Assembly (NCBI RefSeq): GCF_029490015.1
Contig: NZ_CP120468.1
Span: 868,001 to 932,000, forward strand
Direction: 5' to 3'
From: Halobaculum limi
Lineage (GTDB): Archaea; Halobacteriota; Halobacteria; Halobacteriales; Haloferacaceae
DNA length: 64,000 nt
Part shown: positions 24,326 through 33,010 of the stretch, in pieces
Position numbering within the stretch: the first letter of the stretch is position 1
How the letters are laid out: every line of letters starts with the position of its first letter
Notes under the pieces: model-generated
The model's database searches: none
Seen by the model: the letters and a program-made list of their open reading frames with translations, nothing else
What the model was told of the DNA's origin: nothing
Made by a program: the position numbers and the translations under genes

Positions 24326-25537
24326 ATGAGCGACTCCGATAGCGGGGCAGTCGTCGTCCGCGGCGGGACGGTCCACACACAGACGGAACGCGGAACGGTC
24401 GAGGGCGACGTCCTCCTCGTCGACGGCGAGGTGGCCGCCGTCGGCGACGTCGACGCGCCCGCCGACGCGACGGAGGTGGACGCGACCGGGATGCACGTCA
24501 CGCCGGGCCTCATCGACGCCCACAGCCACGCGGGGATGGCCGAGTGGGGCGAACCCGAGGACGGCGACTTCAACGAGGGTACCAGCGCGACGACGCCGCA
24601 CGTCAACGCCCTCGACGGCTTCCACCCTCGCGACGAGGAGTTGCAGGGCGCGTTCCAGAACGGCGTCACGACCGTCTCCGCGCGGATGGGGTCGGGCAAC
24701 GTCATCGGCGGCATCATCTGCTCGATGAAGACGTACGGCACGGTTGCCGACCGGATGCTGATCAAAGAAGACGGGATGAAGGCCGCGATGGGCGAGAACC
24801 CCAAGCGCTTCCACGGCGAACGCGAGGGTCGCCAGCCGTCGACCCGGCCCGGCGTGGCCGCCACCCTCCGCGAGGAATTCATGGCGACCGAGGACTACAT
24901 CCAGCGCCGCGACCACGCCCGCGAGAACGGCGAACCGTTCGAGCGCGAGTTGGGCCGCGAGAACCTCGCGCGGGTCATCGAAGGCGACCTGCCCCTCCGG
25001 GTTCACGCCCACCGCTCGGACGACATCATGACGGTGTTCCGCATCGCCGAGGAGTTCGGCATCGACCGCCTCTCCATCGAACACGCGACGGAGGGCCACG
25101 TCGTCGCCGGGGAGTTCGCCGAGCGCGACGTACCCGCTATCGTCGGCCCGTCGTTCTCGTCGGCCTCGAAGTACGAACTCCGCAACATCACCTTCGAGAC
25201 GCCGGCCATCCTCCACGAGGCGGGCGTCACCGTCGCCATCCAGACGGACGCGCCGGTCATCCCGCAGCAACACCTCGACGTCTGCGTCGGCCTCGCGGTC
25301 CGGGAGGGATTCCCCGAGGAGGCCGCCCTCGACGCCGTGACGACGAACCCCGCCGAGATTCTCGGCATCCGTGACCGCGTCGGCGACCTCGCGGAGGGAA
25401 CCGACGGCGACCTCGTCGTCTGGGACGGCCCGTTCCACGAGATGAACACCCGGAGCCAGTACGTCGTCGTCGACGGCGAGGTGGTGTTCGACCGCGAACG
25501 CGACGATGTGGACCCGCGAGAGGAGTACGCGTGGTGA
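24326..25537 (+). CDS. Amidohydrolase family protein
   Basis: The 403-residue metal-dependent hydrolase has the amidohydrolase superfamily layout. A small beta-sandwich is formed by the termini and a TIM barrel carries the metal ligands: DAHSHAG (His66, His68), VHAHRSDD, IEHATEGH and QTDAPVIPQ, which contains the catalytic Asp. It is closest in style to the imidazolonepropionase/prolidase-like branch. The HHxHAG pattern and TTNPAEILGIRDRVGDLAEGTDGDLVVWDG ending are typical. The substrate cannot be read from the sequence; cyclic amides or peptides are possible. It is transcribed alone, 78 bases after the DICT gene. Confidence 0.88.
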   Translation: MSDSDSGAVVVRGGTVHTQTERGTVEGDVLLVDGEVAAVGDVDAPADATEVDATGMHVTPGLIDAHSHAGMAEWGEPEDGDFNEGTSATTPHVNALDGFHPRDEELQGAFQNGVTTVSARMGSGNVIGGIICSMKTYGTVADRMLIKEDGMKAAMGENPKRFHGEREGRQPSTRPGVAATLREEFMATEDYIQRRDHARENGEPFERELGRENLARVIEGDLPLRVHAHRSDDIMTVFRIAEEFGIDRLSIEHATEGHVVAGEFAERDVPAIVGPSFSSASKYELRNITFETPAILHEAGVTVAIQTDAPVIPQQHLDVCVGLAVREGFPEEAALDAVTTNPAEILGIRDRVGDLAEGTDGDLVVWDGPFHEMNTRSQYVVVDGEVVFDRERDDVDPREEYAW

Positions 25538-25679
25538 GCGTGGCCGACCGAAGGGAGGCCACGATACGCGAGCGGGGAGCGCAGCGACCCGAGAGCGTGC
25601 GGCCACTGGACGGCTACTGACCACGTACTGATCGACTCCCGATCGACTGCCCCTCCGGTTCGACTCGAATCAACCCGAC

Positions 25680-26972
25680 GTGACTGACACCACATCGACC
25701 GACGCTGGACCCGACGACGAGACGACCACGCCACGGTACTCGGAGTCGCAGGTGCGGACGGTCGTCCTCAGCCTCGTCGCCGGCGTGTTCTTCGGCGGCG
25801 TCGGTGGCGGCGTCGCGTTCCCGACGATTCCGACGCTCGGGTCGGTGCTCGGCATCGCGCCGTTCCTCGTCGGCATCATCCTCTCGATCAATCGCTTCAC
25901 CCGCCTGCTGATGTCGACGCCGGCGGGCGACGTCCTCGACCGGATGGGGACGCGCCGCCCGATGATCGCGGGGTTCGTCGTGCAGGGCCTCGTCCCCTTC
26001 GGCTACCTCGTCGGGCTGAACCCGCCGTTCGGCCTCCCCTCCTCGATGGTGTTTCTCGTCTCGCGGGCGGCGTGGGGCATCGGGTCGGCGTTCGTCTTCG
26101 TCGGGGCGTTCTCGACGGTGACGCACGTGACGACCTCCGCGAACCGGGGGCGGTGGGTCGGGTACATGCGCGGCGGACAGAGCCTCGGCTTCCCGACGGG
26201 GCTGGTGCTGGGCGGTGTCGTCACCGACCTGTACGGCTACGGCGAGGCGTTCGCCGTCGCGGGTGTCGCGGGTCTGTTCGCGGCGGCGGTCGCGTATCGC
26301 GTCCTCCCCGACGTGACCCCCGAGACGGGCGGCGGCAGTCGCCTGCGCGACGTGCCGGCGCTCGTCCGATCGGACCCGCGCATCGGCGCGGTCGGCGCGG
26401 TCAACTTCACCATCCGCTTCCTGTACGCCGGCGTCCTCCTATCGACGGTCGTCCTCTACACCGAGTCGAACGACATCTCGCTTGGTGGTCTCGCCGGAAC
26501 CGGGTCGAGCGGTATCGTGATGGCCGTCTCTGTCGTCGCGCTCTCCATCTCGAACCTCGCGGTGGGTCGCCTCTCGGACAGTATGGGGCGGACGACGACG
26601 GTGGTTCCTGGCCTCGCGGTGTTCGGGTCGGGGTTCGCACTCGCGGCGCTCGTACCGACGGCGACGGGCGTCCTCGCGGGCGTCGGCCTCGTCGGCGCGG
26701 GCGCGGGACTGGCCGGGCCGCCGTTACTGGCGTATCTGGGTGACATCGCACCCGGCGGCGACGTTGGGAAACTTGGCGGCGTCTACAACGTCTTCGGCGA
26801 CCTTGGGTCGACGCTCGGGCCGCTGGTCGCGCTTCCACTGGCGGCGGAGGTCGGCCTCGCAACCGAATACCTGGCGTGTGCCGGATTAGTCGTCGTCGCC
26901 GCCGGCATCGCGGTGACGACGCTCCGCGACGACACCGAGACGGACGCGGCACCCACTCCCGCAGACGACTGA
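25680..26972 (+). CDS. Major facilitator superfamily transporter
   Basis: The 430-residue protein has twelve hydrophobic segments in two halves and an MFS signature after helix 2 (NRFTRLLMSTPAGDVLDRMGTRRPM, matching D-R-x-G-x-R). A related loop in the second half reads GRLSDSMGRTTTV. Substrate unknown; the helix 1 and 5 sequences look like drug or organic-solute exporters. The start is GTG 25680 (GTGACTGAC). The N-terminus is an acidic Thr-rich tail and the C-terminus is hydrophilic. Confidence 0.88.
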   Translation: MTDTTSTDAGPDDETTTPRYSESQVRTVVLSLVAGVFFGGVGGGVAFPTIPTLGSVLGIAPFLVGIILSINRFTRLLMSTPAGDVLDRMGTRRPMIAGFVVQGLVPFGYLVGLNPPFGLPSSMVFLVSRAAWGIGSAFVFVGAFSTVTHVTTSANRGRWVGYMRGGQSLGFPTGLVLGGVVTDLYGYGEAFAVAGVAGLFAAAVAYRVLPDVTPETGGGSRLRDVPALVRSDPRIGAVGAVNFTIRFLYAGVLLSTVVLYTESNDISLGGLAGTGSSGIVMAVSVVALSISNLAVGRLSDSMGRTTTVVPGLAVFGSGFALAALVPTATGVLAGVGLVGAGAGLAGPPLLAYLGDIAPGGDVGKLGGVYNVFGDLGSTLGPLVALPLAAEVGLATEYLACAGLVVVAAGIAVTTLRDDTETDAAPTPADD

Positions 26973-27065
26973 TGCGGGTGCCGGAATCGGCCCCGAACGA
27001 CACAGAACCCGACCATCGCCGCGGGGAACGCGAACGCTTACGCCGCACCGTCCGTCACGCCCGGT

Positions 27066-27728
27066 ATGACACTCCTTTGCACTGGATACGAGCCGTTCGG
27101 CGACCACGACACCAACCCCTCGGGTGAGGTGGCAGCGTCGCTCGACGGCGCGACGGTCGCCGGTCACGAGGTGGTCGGGGAGACGCTACCCGTCGCGTTC
27201 GGCCCCGCCGAGGAGCGAATGCACGAGTTGCTCGACGAGCACGACCCGGCCGTCGTCGTCGCGACCGGCCTCGCCGCTGGACGTGCGGCGGTGTGCGTCG
27301 AGCGAGTCGGCATCAACGTCGCCGACACGGTCGGCGTCCCCGACAACGCTGGCAACGACCCGGTCGACGAGCAACTCGACTCCGACGGCCGAGACGCCCG
27401 ACTCTCGACACTCCCCGTACGTGAGACGGTCGAGGCGTGTCTCGACGCCGGCGTTCCCGCTCGCGTCTCGAACACCGCGGGAACGCACCTCTGTAACGGG
27501 ATTCTGTATCGGACGCTCACGATGCTCGCCGACTCGGACACACCCGCGGGCTTCCTCCACCTCCCTGCGACTCCAGAACAGGCGGCAGCGTCGGGTGCGG
27601 ACGGTGAGGCCGCCCGCGGTGGGAGTGTCACGCCGAGTCTCCCCCGCGAACTGGACGAGCGAGCGGTCGAACTCGCGTTCGAGAGGGCACTCGGCGTCGA
27701 CGCGGAGTCCTCGGTGGCTTCGGAATAA
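27066..27728 (+). CDS. pcp: Pyroglutamyl-peptidase I
   Basis: This cysteine peptidase removes N-terminal pyroglutamate from peptides. The 220-residue protein carries the family motifs in order: TGYEPFG near the N-terminus, Glu79 in AAVCVERVGIN, Cys143 in SNTAGTHLCNGILY, and His165 in GFLHLPATP. These match the catalytic Glu-Cys-His triad and its spacing in bacterial Pcp. A CGCTTACGCC element about 28 bases upstream supports the ATG at 27066. The last 40 residues are more variable. With the gamma-glutamyltransferase and the HyuA/HyuB pair in this window it suggests handling of gamma-glutamyl or oxoproline compounds. Confidence 0.93.
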   Translation: MTLLCTGYEPFGDHDTNPSGEVAASLDGATVAGHEVVGETLPVAFGPAEERMHELLDEHDPAVVVATGLAAGRAAVCVERVGINVADTVGVPDNAGNDPVDEQLDSDGRDARLSTLPVRETVEACLDAGVPARVSNTAGTHLCNGILYRTLTMLADSDTPAGFLHLPATPEQAAASGADGEAARGGSVTPSLPRELDERAVELAFERALGVDAESSVASE

Positions 27729-27776
27729 AGAGTAAAGATTGGATTGCCGGCGGCGATGGTGCCCGTCGTCGTCTCG

Positions 27777-28100
27777 TTACTCGGCGTCGACGGTAGAGGT
27801 ACCGCCGTCGGCGACCGTCTCGTCTGTCGGGACACTCGTCGCCGGGACGGTCGCGTCCGGTGTCTCACCTGCAAGCGCGTCTCTGCCGGCGCTCGTAATT
27901 CGGTAGATACGCTCGCCGGTAGCGGCTTCGAGGAACCCACGCTCTTCCAGCGTCGCGATGCGACGCTCCACGAGCGGAATGTGGAGCCCGGTGTTGGCGG
28001 CGACGAGCGCCGGGTAGTCCGCTGTAGCGTCGGCTAAGTGGCGGAGTACGCGCTCGTCGGCATCGGAGAGAGACGCTGGTTCGGGCATCTTTTGCGTCAT
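27777..28100 (-). CDS. Small winged-helix DNA-binding protein
   Basis: The 107-residue protein has a winged helix-turn-helix in its first 70 residues (SDADERVLRHLADATADYPALVAANTGLHIPLVERRIATLEERGFLEAATGERIYRIT). It resembles the PhiH1-repressor-like and DUF2250-like proteins common in haloarchaea. An acidic Thr/Val-rich tail follows. It probably regulates nearby genes or itself. It lies between pcp (convergent) and the M28 peptidase gene (divergent). A second in-frame ATG at 28088 is an alternative start. Confidence 0.78.
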   Translation of the reverse strand: MTQKMPEPASLSDADERVLRHLADATADYPALVAANTGLHIPLVERRIATLEERGFLEAATGERIYRITSAGRDALAGETPDATVPATSVPTDETVADGGTSTVDAE

Positions 28101-28295
28101 TCGTTAGCATACTACAAGAAGGTGTCGTACCGGTCGACCGATCCGGCAATCGGGCCCGGGTTTCTCTCGCAGTTTTGATCGGTCGTCTCGCTATCGCAGA
28201 ACTCTCTCACGATCCGTGTATTTCGATCGACACGACGGCGTCGAGCGACCGCCGGGACCCGGAGACTCAAGAGGGTCGCGTCGAACCTCGCGCCT

Positions 28296-29645
28296 ATGCG
28301 ACTCTCGAACGCGGCGGTCGGCGACGCACGGACCAGCGGGTTCGGCTGGGACGTCCTCACCGACCTGGTCGACGTGGGCAGCAGAATGGCGGGGCAGACG
28401 GGCGAACGCGAGGGTGCCGAGGTCGTCCGCGACGCCTTCGAGGCGGCGGGCGCACGCGACGCACGCCTGGAGGAGTTCGACATCCCCGGGTGGTGGCGTG
28501 GGGAGTCGTCGCTGACGATTCACGACCCACACGAACGGACGCACGACGGCCAACAGGACGTCCTCGCGCTTCCTGGCTGTCCGGCGGGCGAGGCGACCGG
28601 GCGCGTCGTCGACGTGGGCGACGGCACCTACGAGGAGTTCGAGGAACACGCCGACGAACTAGAGGGGGCTATCGCGATGGTCTCCTCGGCGACGCCCGAG
28701 GGGGTCGACCGCTGGATCCACCGGATGGAGAAGTACGTCAACGCCGCCGACCACGGCGCGGTCGCGTTCGTCTTCCGTAACCACCTCGACGGGTCGCTCC
28801 CGCCCACGGGAGAGGTCGGCTACCACGAACGTCCGGGTCCGATTCCGGCGGTGGGCGTCTCCTGTGAGGTAGGCAAGCGTCTCGCCCGCTACGCCGAGGA
28901 GGGGTGTGAGGCGACCGTCTCGGTCGACTGCCGCAACGAACCGACCACCTCGGTCAACGTCGAGGCAGAGGTCGGCCCCGACACCGACGAACACGTCCTC
29001 TTGACCGCCCACGTCGACGCCCACGACATCGCCGACGGCGCGAACGACAACGGCGCTGGTTCTGCCCTCGTCGCCGAAGTCGGGCGCATCCTCGCGCGCG
29101 ACGACGTGGAACTGGACACCCGCGTCCGCCTCGTCACCTTCGGCTCTGAGGAGATCGGGCTGTGGGGGGCGTACCACTGCGCGGAGACGACGGACCTCGA
29201 GGATCTCAAGTGCGTCGTCAACCTCGACGGCGCGTGCAGTTCCCGCAACATCCGGGTCGGCACGAACGGCTTCGAGGCGATGCAGTCGGTGTTCTGCGCT
29301 GTGACGAACGACCTCGACACCACGCTCTCCACCGACGACACCATCTCCCCGCACGGGGACCAGTGGGCGTTCGTCCAAGAGGGCGTCCCGTCGGTGATGA
29401 CCTCGACCACCTCCGACCAGTCCGGGCGGGGGTGGGGACACACCCACGCCGACACGCTCGACAAACTCGACTCTCGGGACCTCCGCGACGTGGCGGTGCA
29501 GGTCGCCGAGGCCGTCGCTCGTTTCGCTTCCGAGGAGGTAGAGACGCCGGGCCGCACGCGCGAACAGATGCGCGACGCCATCGACGACGGCTACAAACAG
29601 GAACTGCGGATGGGCGGCCGCTGGCCGTACGGCGACCTCGAATAA
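28296..29645 (+). CDS. M28 family zinc peptidase
   Basis: The 449-residue protein combines a PA-like inserted region (about 80-200) with an M28 catalytic domain. Metal ligands and the catalytic acid are visible: His239 in TAHVDAHD, Asp251 in ANDNGAG, Glu285-Glu286 in GSEEIGLW, Asp311 in NLDGA, and His382 in GHTHADT. These features fit an aminopeptidase or carboxypeptidase with two zinc ions. There is no signal peptide, so it should work in the cytoplasm, for example on peptides brought in by the ABC importer at 33-39 kb (inference). Confidence 0.92.
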   Translation: MRLSNAAVGDARTSGFGWDVLTDLVDVGSRMAGQTGEREGAEVVRDAFEAAGARDARLEEFDIPGWWRGESSLTIHDPHERTHDGQQDVLALPGCPAGEATGRVVDVGDGTYEEFEEHADELEGAIAMVSSATPEGVDRWIHRMEKYVNAADHGAVAFVFRNHLDGSLPPTGEVGYHERPGPIPAVGVSCEVGKRLARYAEEGCEATVSVDCRNEPTTSVNVEAEVGPDTDEHVLLTAHVDAHDIADGANDNGAGSALVAEVGRILARDDVELDTRVRLVTFGSEEIGLWGAYHCAETTDLEDLKCVVNLDGACSSRNIRVGTNGFEAMQSVFCAVTNDLDTTLSTDDTISPHGDQWAFVQEGVPSVMTSTTSDQSGRGWGHTHADTLDKLDSRDLRDVAVQVAEAVARFASEEVETPGRTREQMRDAIDDGYKQELRMGGRWPYGDLE

Positions 29646-29675
29646 GACGGCCGGTTCGCTACTCCGTCGGGTTCG

Positions 29676-30383
29676 CTACTCCGCCGTGTGGTCGTCGCCC
29701 GGGCCGAGGAGTTCGCCGAGGTCGGCCATCACTTTCCCCTCTGCTCGCGCGAGATGCTCCCACGCGGTCGTCGTCCCGATACCGAGTTGGTCGGCCACGT
29801 CCTCGACGCTCGCGTCTCGCTCGTGCCCGTAGTAGCCGGCGTGAATCGCCGCCGAGAGCGCCTCACGCTGACGCGGCGTGAGGTCGTGAACTGCGCCGGC
29901 GGTTTCCAGCCTCGACGTCGGCGTGACCTCGTGCATCTCCACCTGCCGGACGAGTTCGACGTCGTTGCCGCGCGCCTCGATGGCGTCGATGATCGCCGCG
30001 AGGTCGTCGTCTTCGTCGAGATACAGCGTCCACCGCTCGTGGCCGCCGGTGATCACCGTGCCAGTCCGGTAGTGCAGTCCCAGATCTGCGAGGAGTTCGG
30101 CGATGCTGTCCCACTCGGGGACTGCGACCGTCAGCGAGAGGAACACCGTCGACTCACCGAGCGGCGTGATCGGATCGGCGGCGACGACCGGATCACCCTC
30201 GCCAAACACCTCGATGAAGCCAGCCACATCGTCAGGGTCGCCCGTCACCTCGACGATGCGCTTGCGCTCGTCGCCCCGGCCGGTCATCGACGACACCGAC
30301 CGCATCGTCACGTCGGGGTACCGTTCGGACGCCACGCACTCGGGTTGGCCGTTGTGCTTGATCTTCAGGACGACCTCGCGCAT
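29676..30383 (-). CDS. Bat-type HTH transcriptional regulator
   Basis: This is a 235-residue regulator of the bacterio-opsin-activator-like class. The N-terminal ligand-sensing part starts MREVVLKIKHNGQPE, and the C-terminal HTH-10 domain reads LTPRQREALSAAIHAGYYGHERDASVEDVADQLGIGTTTAWEHLARAE. The HTH helix pair is DVADQLGIGTTTAWEHL. The gene is divergent from the gamma-glutamyltransferase, and an inverted repeat lies between them, so control of that gene is likely. An in-frame ATG at 30422 would add 13 residues and sits closer to an AAAGTT promoter-like stretch, so the start is not certain. Confidence 0.88.
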   Translation of the reverse strand: MREVVLKIKHNGQPECVASERYPDVTMRSVSSMTGRGDERKRIVEVTGDPDDVAGFIEVFGEGDPVVAADPITPLGESTVFLSLTVAVPEWDSIAELLADLGLHYRTGTVITGGHERWTLYLDEDDDLAAIIDAIEARGNDVELVRQVEMHEVTPTSRLETAGAVHDLTPRQREALSAAIHAGYYGHERDASVEDVADQLGIGTTTAWEHLARAEGKVMADLGELLGPGDDHTAE

Positions 30384-30494
30384 CGGCTCCCCAACCGGTG
30401 GCTCACGTCGCTCCGCTCCCATACCGGGAGGTCGGTGCCCCCGGGCATCAACTTTCTCACGGGTACGGATCGGGTCGGACACGCACTCGACCAC

Positions 30495-30511
30495 ACCCAA
30501 TATGTTTGGGT
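30495..30511. promoter_or_regulatory. Inverted repeat in the HTH/ggt divergent region
   Basis: ACCCAA-TATGT-TTGGGT is a perfect six-base dyad around AATATG. It lies 36 bases before the ggt ATG and beside the divergent regulator, so it is a likely operator overlapping the promoter. Confidence 0.5.
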
Positions 30512-30546
30512 TCACGCTTTCGCATCTCCGCCCGCCAGGGATTCGT

Positions 30547-32184
30547 ATGGGCGATCCAGACATCGATCAGTTCGCGTCGAGGCGGTCGACAGTGTACGGC
30601 CAGCGAGGCGTCGTGGCGACGAGTCAGCCACTCGCATCGCAGGCTGGCATCTCAGTGTTGGAAGACGGCGGCAACGCCTTCGACGCGGCGGTTGCGACGG
30701 CCGCGGCGCTGAACGTCGTCGAACCAACGTCGACAGGCCTCGGCGGCGACGTGTTCGCGCTGTACCGCACCGCGGACGGCGAGGTAGGCGCGATGCGGTC
30801 GTGTGGCCCGTCGCCGCAGGAGGCGACCATCGAGAACGTGCGCGAGGCCGTCGCGAACGAGGACGATGTCGACCCCGAAGACGCCGAGATGCCCGGCACA
30901 GGCGCCCACGCGGTGACGGTGCCCGGCACCGCCCGTGGGTGGGAGGCGACCGCCGAGAAGTTCGGCCGCAAGTCGCTCGGTGAACTGCTCCAGCCAGCGA
31001 TCCGATACGCGAAGGACGGCTACCCCGTCTCGGAAGTCGTCTCCGCGCAGTGGCAACACGCCGAGGACCTGTTCGAGACCGACCACGCCCGCGACGCCTT
31101 CCTGTTCGACGGGGAGGCGCCGGACGTCGGGCAACACGTCACGCTCCCGAAACTGGGTGCGTCGATGGAACTGATCGCCGAGGAAGGCGCGGACGTGGTG
31201 TACGAGGGCGAAATCGCGGAGGCCATCGCAAGCGAAGTGCAGGAGCAGGGTGGCTTCATGACCGTCGACGACCTGGCGGAGTTCGAACCGGAGTTCCCCG
31301 ACCCCGTCTCGACCACATACAACGGGACGGAGGTGTACGAACTCCCGCCGAACAACCAGGGCCTCATCGCGCTTGAGGCGCTCAACATCGCGGAGGAACT
31401 CGACGCCGCGGAGTACGACTACGACTCTCCCGAGCGAGTTCACTACTTCTCGGAGGCGCTGAAACTCGCGTTCCACGACGGCCACCGCTACATCACCGAC
31501 CCCGAGTTCGAGGAACATCCACCGCTGGGATCGAAGGAGTGGGCGGCCAACCGCGCCCAGGAAGTCGGCGAGGAGTGCAACGACGACGTGTCCTTCGGCG
31601 TGCCCGACGCGAACGCGGAGGACGCGGACACGGTGCTGCTGTGCGTCGCCGACGACGAGGGCAACGTCGTCTCGTACATCAACTCCCGGTTCGCCGGCTT
31701 CGGCTCCGGCCTCGTCGCGGGCGACACCGGCATCGCCCTGCAGAACCGCGGTGCGTCGTTCTCGCTCGACCCCGACCATCCGAACTCGCTGGAACCGGGC
31801 AAGCGCCCGTTCCACACACTGATCCCGGCGCTGGCGGACTTCGCGCCCGACGACGACGCGCCCGACGACTGGGCCGCCTTCGGCGTGATGGGCGGGTACA
31901 TGCAGCCACAGGGGCACGTCCAGGTCATCTCGAATATCGTTGACTACGACCAGCCGTTGCAGGCGGCGCTTGACAGCCCTCGGTGGCGCTACCGGGAGGA
32001 GGGCAGCCTCGCGTTGGAACCGCAGTTCGACGGCAACACGGCGTCGAAACTCGTGCGGAAAGGGCACGACGTGAAGACGCTCCCGCCGGCGCTGTTCGGC
32101 GGCGCACAGATCGTTCGCAACGAGGACGGCGTCCTCTCGGGCGCGACCGAACCCCGGAAGGACGGCAACGCCCAGGGCTACTGA
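30547..32184 (+). CDS. ggt: Gamma-glutamyltransferase family protein
   Basis: The enzyme family cleaves or transfers gamma-glutamyl groups, and precursors cut themselves into two subunits. The 545-residue protein begins with RGVVATSQPLASQAGISVLEDGGNAFDAAVA, has GLGGDVF, and carries the processing-site Thr362 in ADTVLLCVADDEGNVVSYINS. A GSGLV...GIALQNRGASF substrate loop and GKRPFHTLIP follow. The site resembles YwrD-like members more than the TTHxS form of classical enzymes. There is no signal peptide, so it is probably cytoplasmic. Haloarchaea use gamma-glutamylcysteine as their main thiol, which is a candidate substrate (inference). Confidence 0.92.
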   Translation: MGDPDIDQFASRRSTVYGQRGVVATSQPLASQAGISVLEDGGNAFDAAVATAAALNVVEPTSTGLGGDVFALYRTADGEVGAMRSCGPSPQEATIENVREAVANEDDVDPEDAEMPGTGAHAVTVPGTARGWEATAEKFGRKSLGELLQPAIRYAKDGYPVSEVVSAQWQHAEDLFETDHARDAFLFDGEAPDVGQHVTLPKLGASMELIAEEGADVVYEGEIAEAIASEVQEQGGFMTVDDLAEFEPEFPDPVSTTYNGTEVYELPPNNQGLIALEALNIAEELDAAEYDYDSPERVHYFSEALKLAFHDGHRYITDPEFEEHPPLGSKEWAANRAQEVGEECNDDVSFGVPDANAEDADTVLLCVADDEGNVVSYINSRFAGFGSGLVAGDTGIALQNRGASFSLDPDHPNSLEPGKRPFHTLIPALADFAPDDDAPDDWAAFGVMGGYMQPQGHVQVISNIVDYDQPLQAALDSPRWRYREEGSLALEPQFDGNTASKLVRKGHDVKTLPPALFGGAQIVRNEDGVLSGATEPRKDGNAQGY

Positions 32185-32279
32185 GGGGACTACTGGTCGT
32201 CCGCTCCGGAATCCTCCACGTCGCGTCCGACCGATCCGCGGCGTGAGGGTTTATCAACGGTGGTCGCCAAGCCGCCGGT

Positions 32280-32873
32280 ATGCGAGAACCCCTCTCACGC
32301 CGTGACGCCCTCCGTGCGGTCGGTGCCGGCGGCCTCGCCGGGTTGACCGCCCTCGCGGGGTGCACGTCGTCGGCCGGGTCCGACGACACCGCCACCGCGA
32401 CGCCGACGGTGACTTCGGCGCCGAGCGACGACTCGGCCATTCAGGAGACGAACTCCATCGGGATGAGTTGTTACACCGACGAGGACGACTACTTCTTCCG
32501 CCCCGACGTCGTCCGCGTGGAACCGGGGACGACCCTCCAGTTCGGCGTCGGAACCTCTTGTCGCCAGCAGACCCTCGCGTACCACCCGGACAACGATGCA
32601 CCTCAGCGGATTCCGGACGGCGCGGAGTCGTGGTCCAGTCCCGTGATGCAGGGGTCGATGGGCGGGACGTTCGAGGTCACCCTCGAGGTGGAGGGCGTGT
32701 ACGACTACTTCGGCCTCCACCAGGAGTTCGGACAGGTCGGCAGCATCGTCGTCGGTGCGCCCGACCCCGACGGACAACCGGGACTCGCGCCGCCACAGGA
32801 GTCGATCCCAGAACCGGCACGCGAACGACTGTCCGAACTCAATGATCTCGTTCGTTCCGCGCTCTCCGAGTAG
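32280..32873 (+). CDS. Cupredoxin-like Tat lipoprotein with an incomplete copper site
   Basis: The 197-residue protein has a twin-arginine signal (SRRDALRAVGAGG) and a lipobox ending at Cys28 (LAGC), so it is anchored outside the cell. The rest is a cupredoxin fold: FFRPDVVRVEPGTTLQF, then LAYHPDN with His102, and VEGVYDYFGLHQEFGQVGSIVVG with His147. Halocyanin-type proteins have a Cys before that His and a Met after it. Here the Cys is absent and the Met position is Gln152, so a normal type 1 copper site seems impossible. TTTATC about 28 bases upstream supports the start. Confidence 0.86.
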   Translation: MREPLSRRDALRAVGAGGLAGLTALAGCTSSAGSDDTATATPTVTSAPSDDSAIQETNSIGMSCYTDEDDYFFRPDVVRVEPGTTLQFGVGTSCRQQTLAYHPDNDAPQRIPDGAESWSSPVMQGSMGGTFEVTLEVEGVYDYFGLHQEFGQVGSIVVGAPDPDGQPGLAPPQESIPEPARERLSELNDLVRSALSE

Positions 32874-32924
32874 GCTATTAAATAACTGAAACGCCGATTT
32901 CACTAACTTTCGGATCGGCTGTAT

Positions 32925-32942
32925 CACCGTAATTCTACGGTG
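32925..32942. promoter_or_regulatory. Inverted repeat upstream of the ABC importer operon
   Basis: CACCGTA-ATTC-TACGGTG is a perfect seven-base dyad ending about 32 bases upstream of the CATATTTACG TATA-like element. It could bind a regulator of the importer operon, or end transcription of the gene upstream. Confidence 0.4.
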
Positions 32943-32973
32943 TTGTGGGCTCAAGCCCCGATAATGCGTGAAC

Positions 32974-32984
32974 CGATACATATT
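32974..32984 (+). promoter_or_regulatory. TATA box of the ABC importer operon
   Basis: CATATTTACG is centred about 32 bases before the ATG at 33011, giving a leaderless or nearly leaderless transcript. It favours that ATG over the in-frame one at 32990. Confidence 0.6.
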
Positions 32985-33010
32985 TACGCGTGCGACAGGC
33001 CCATGTTGGT

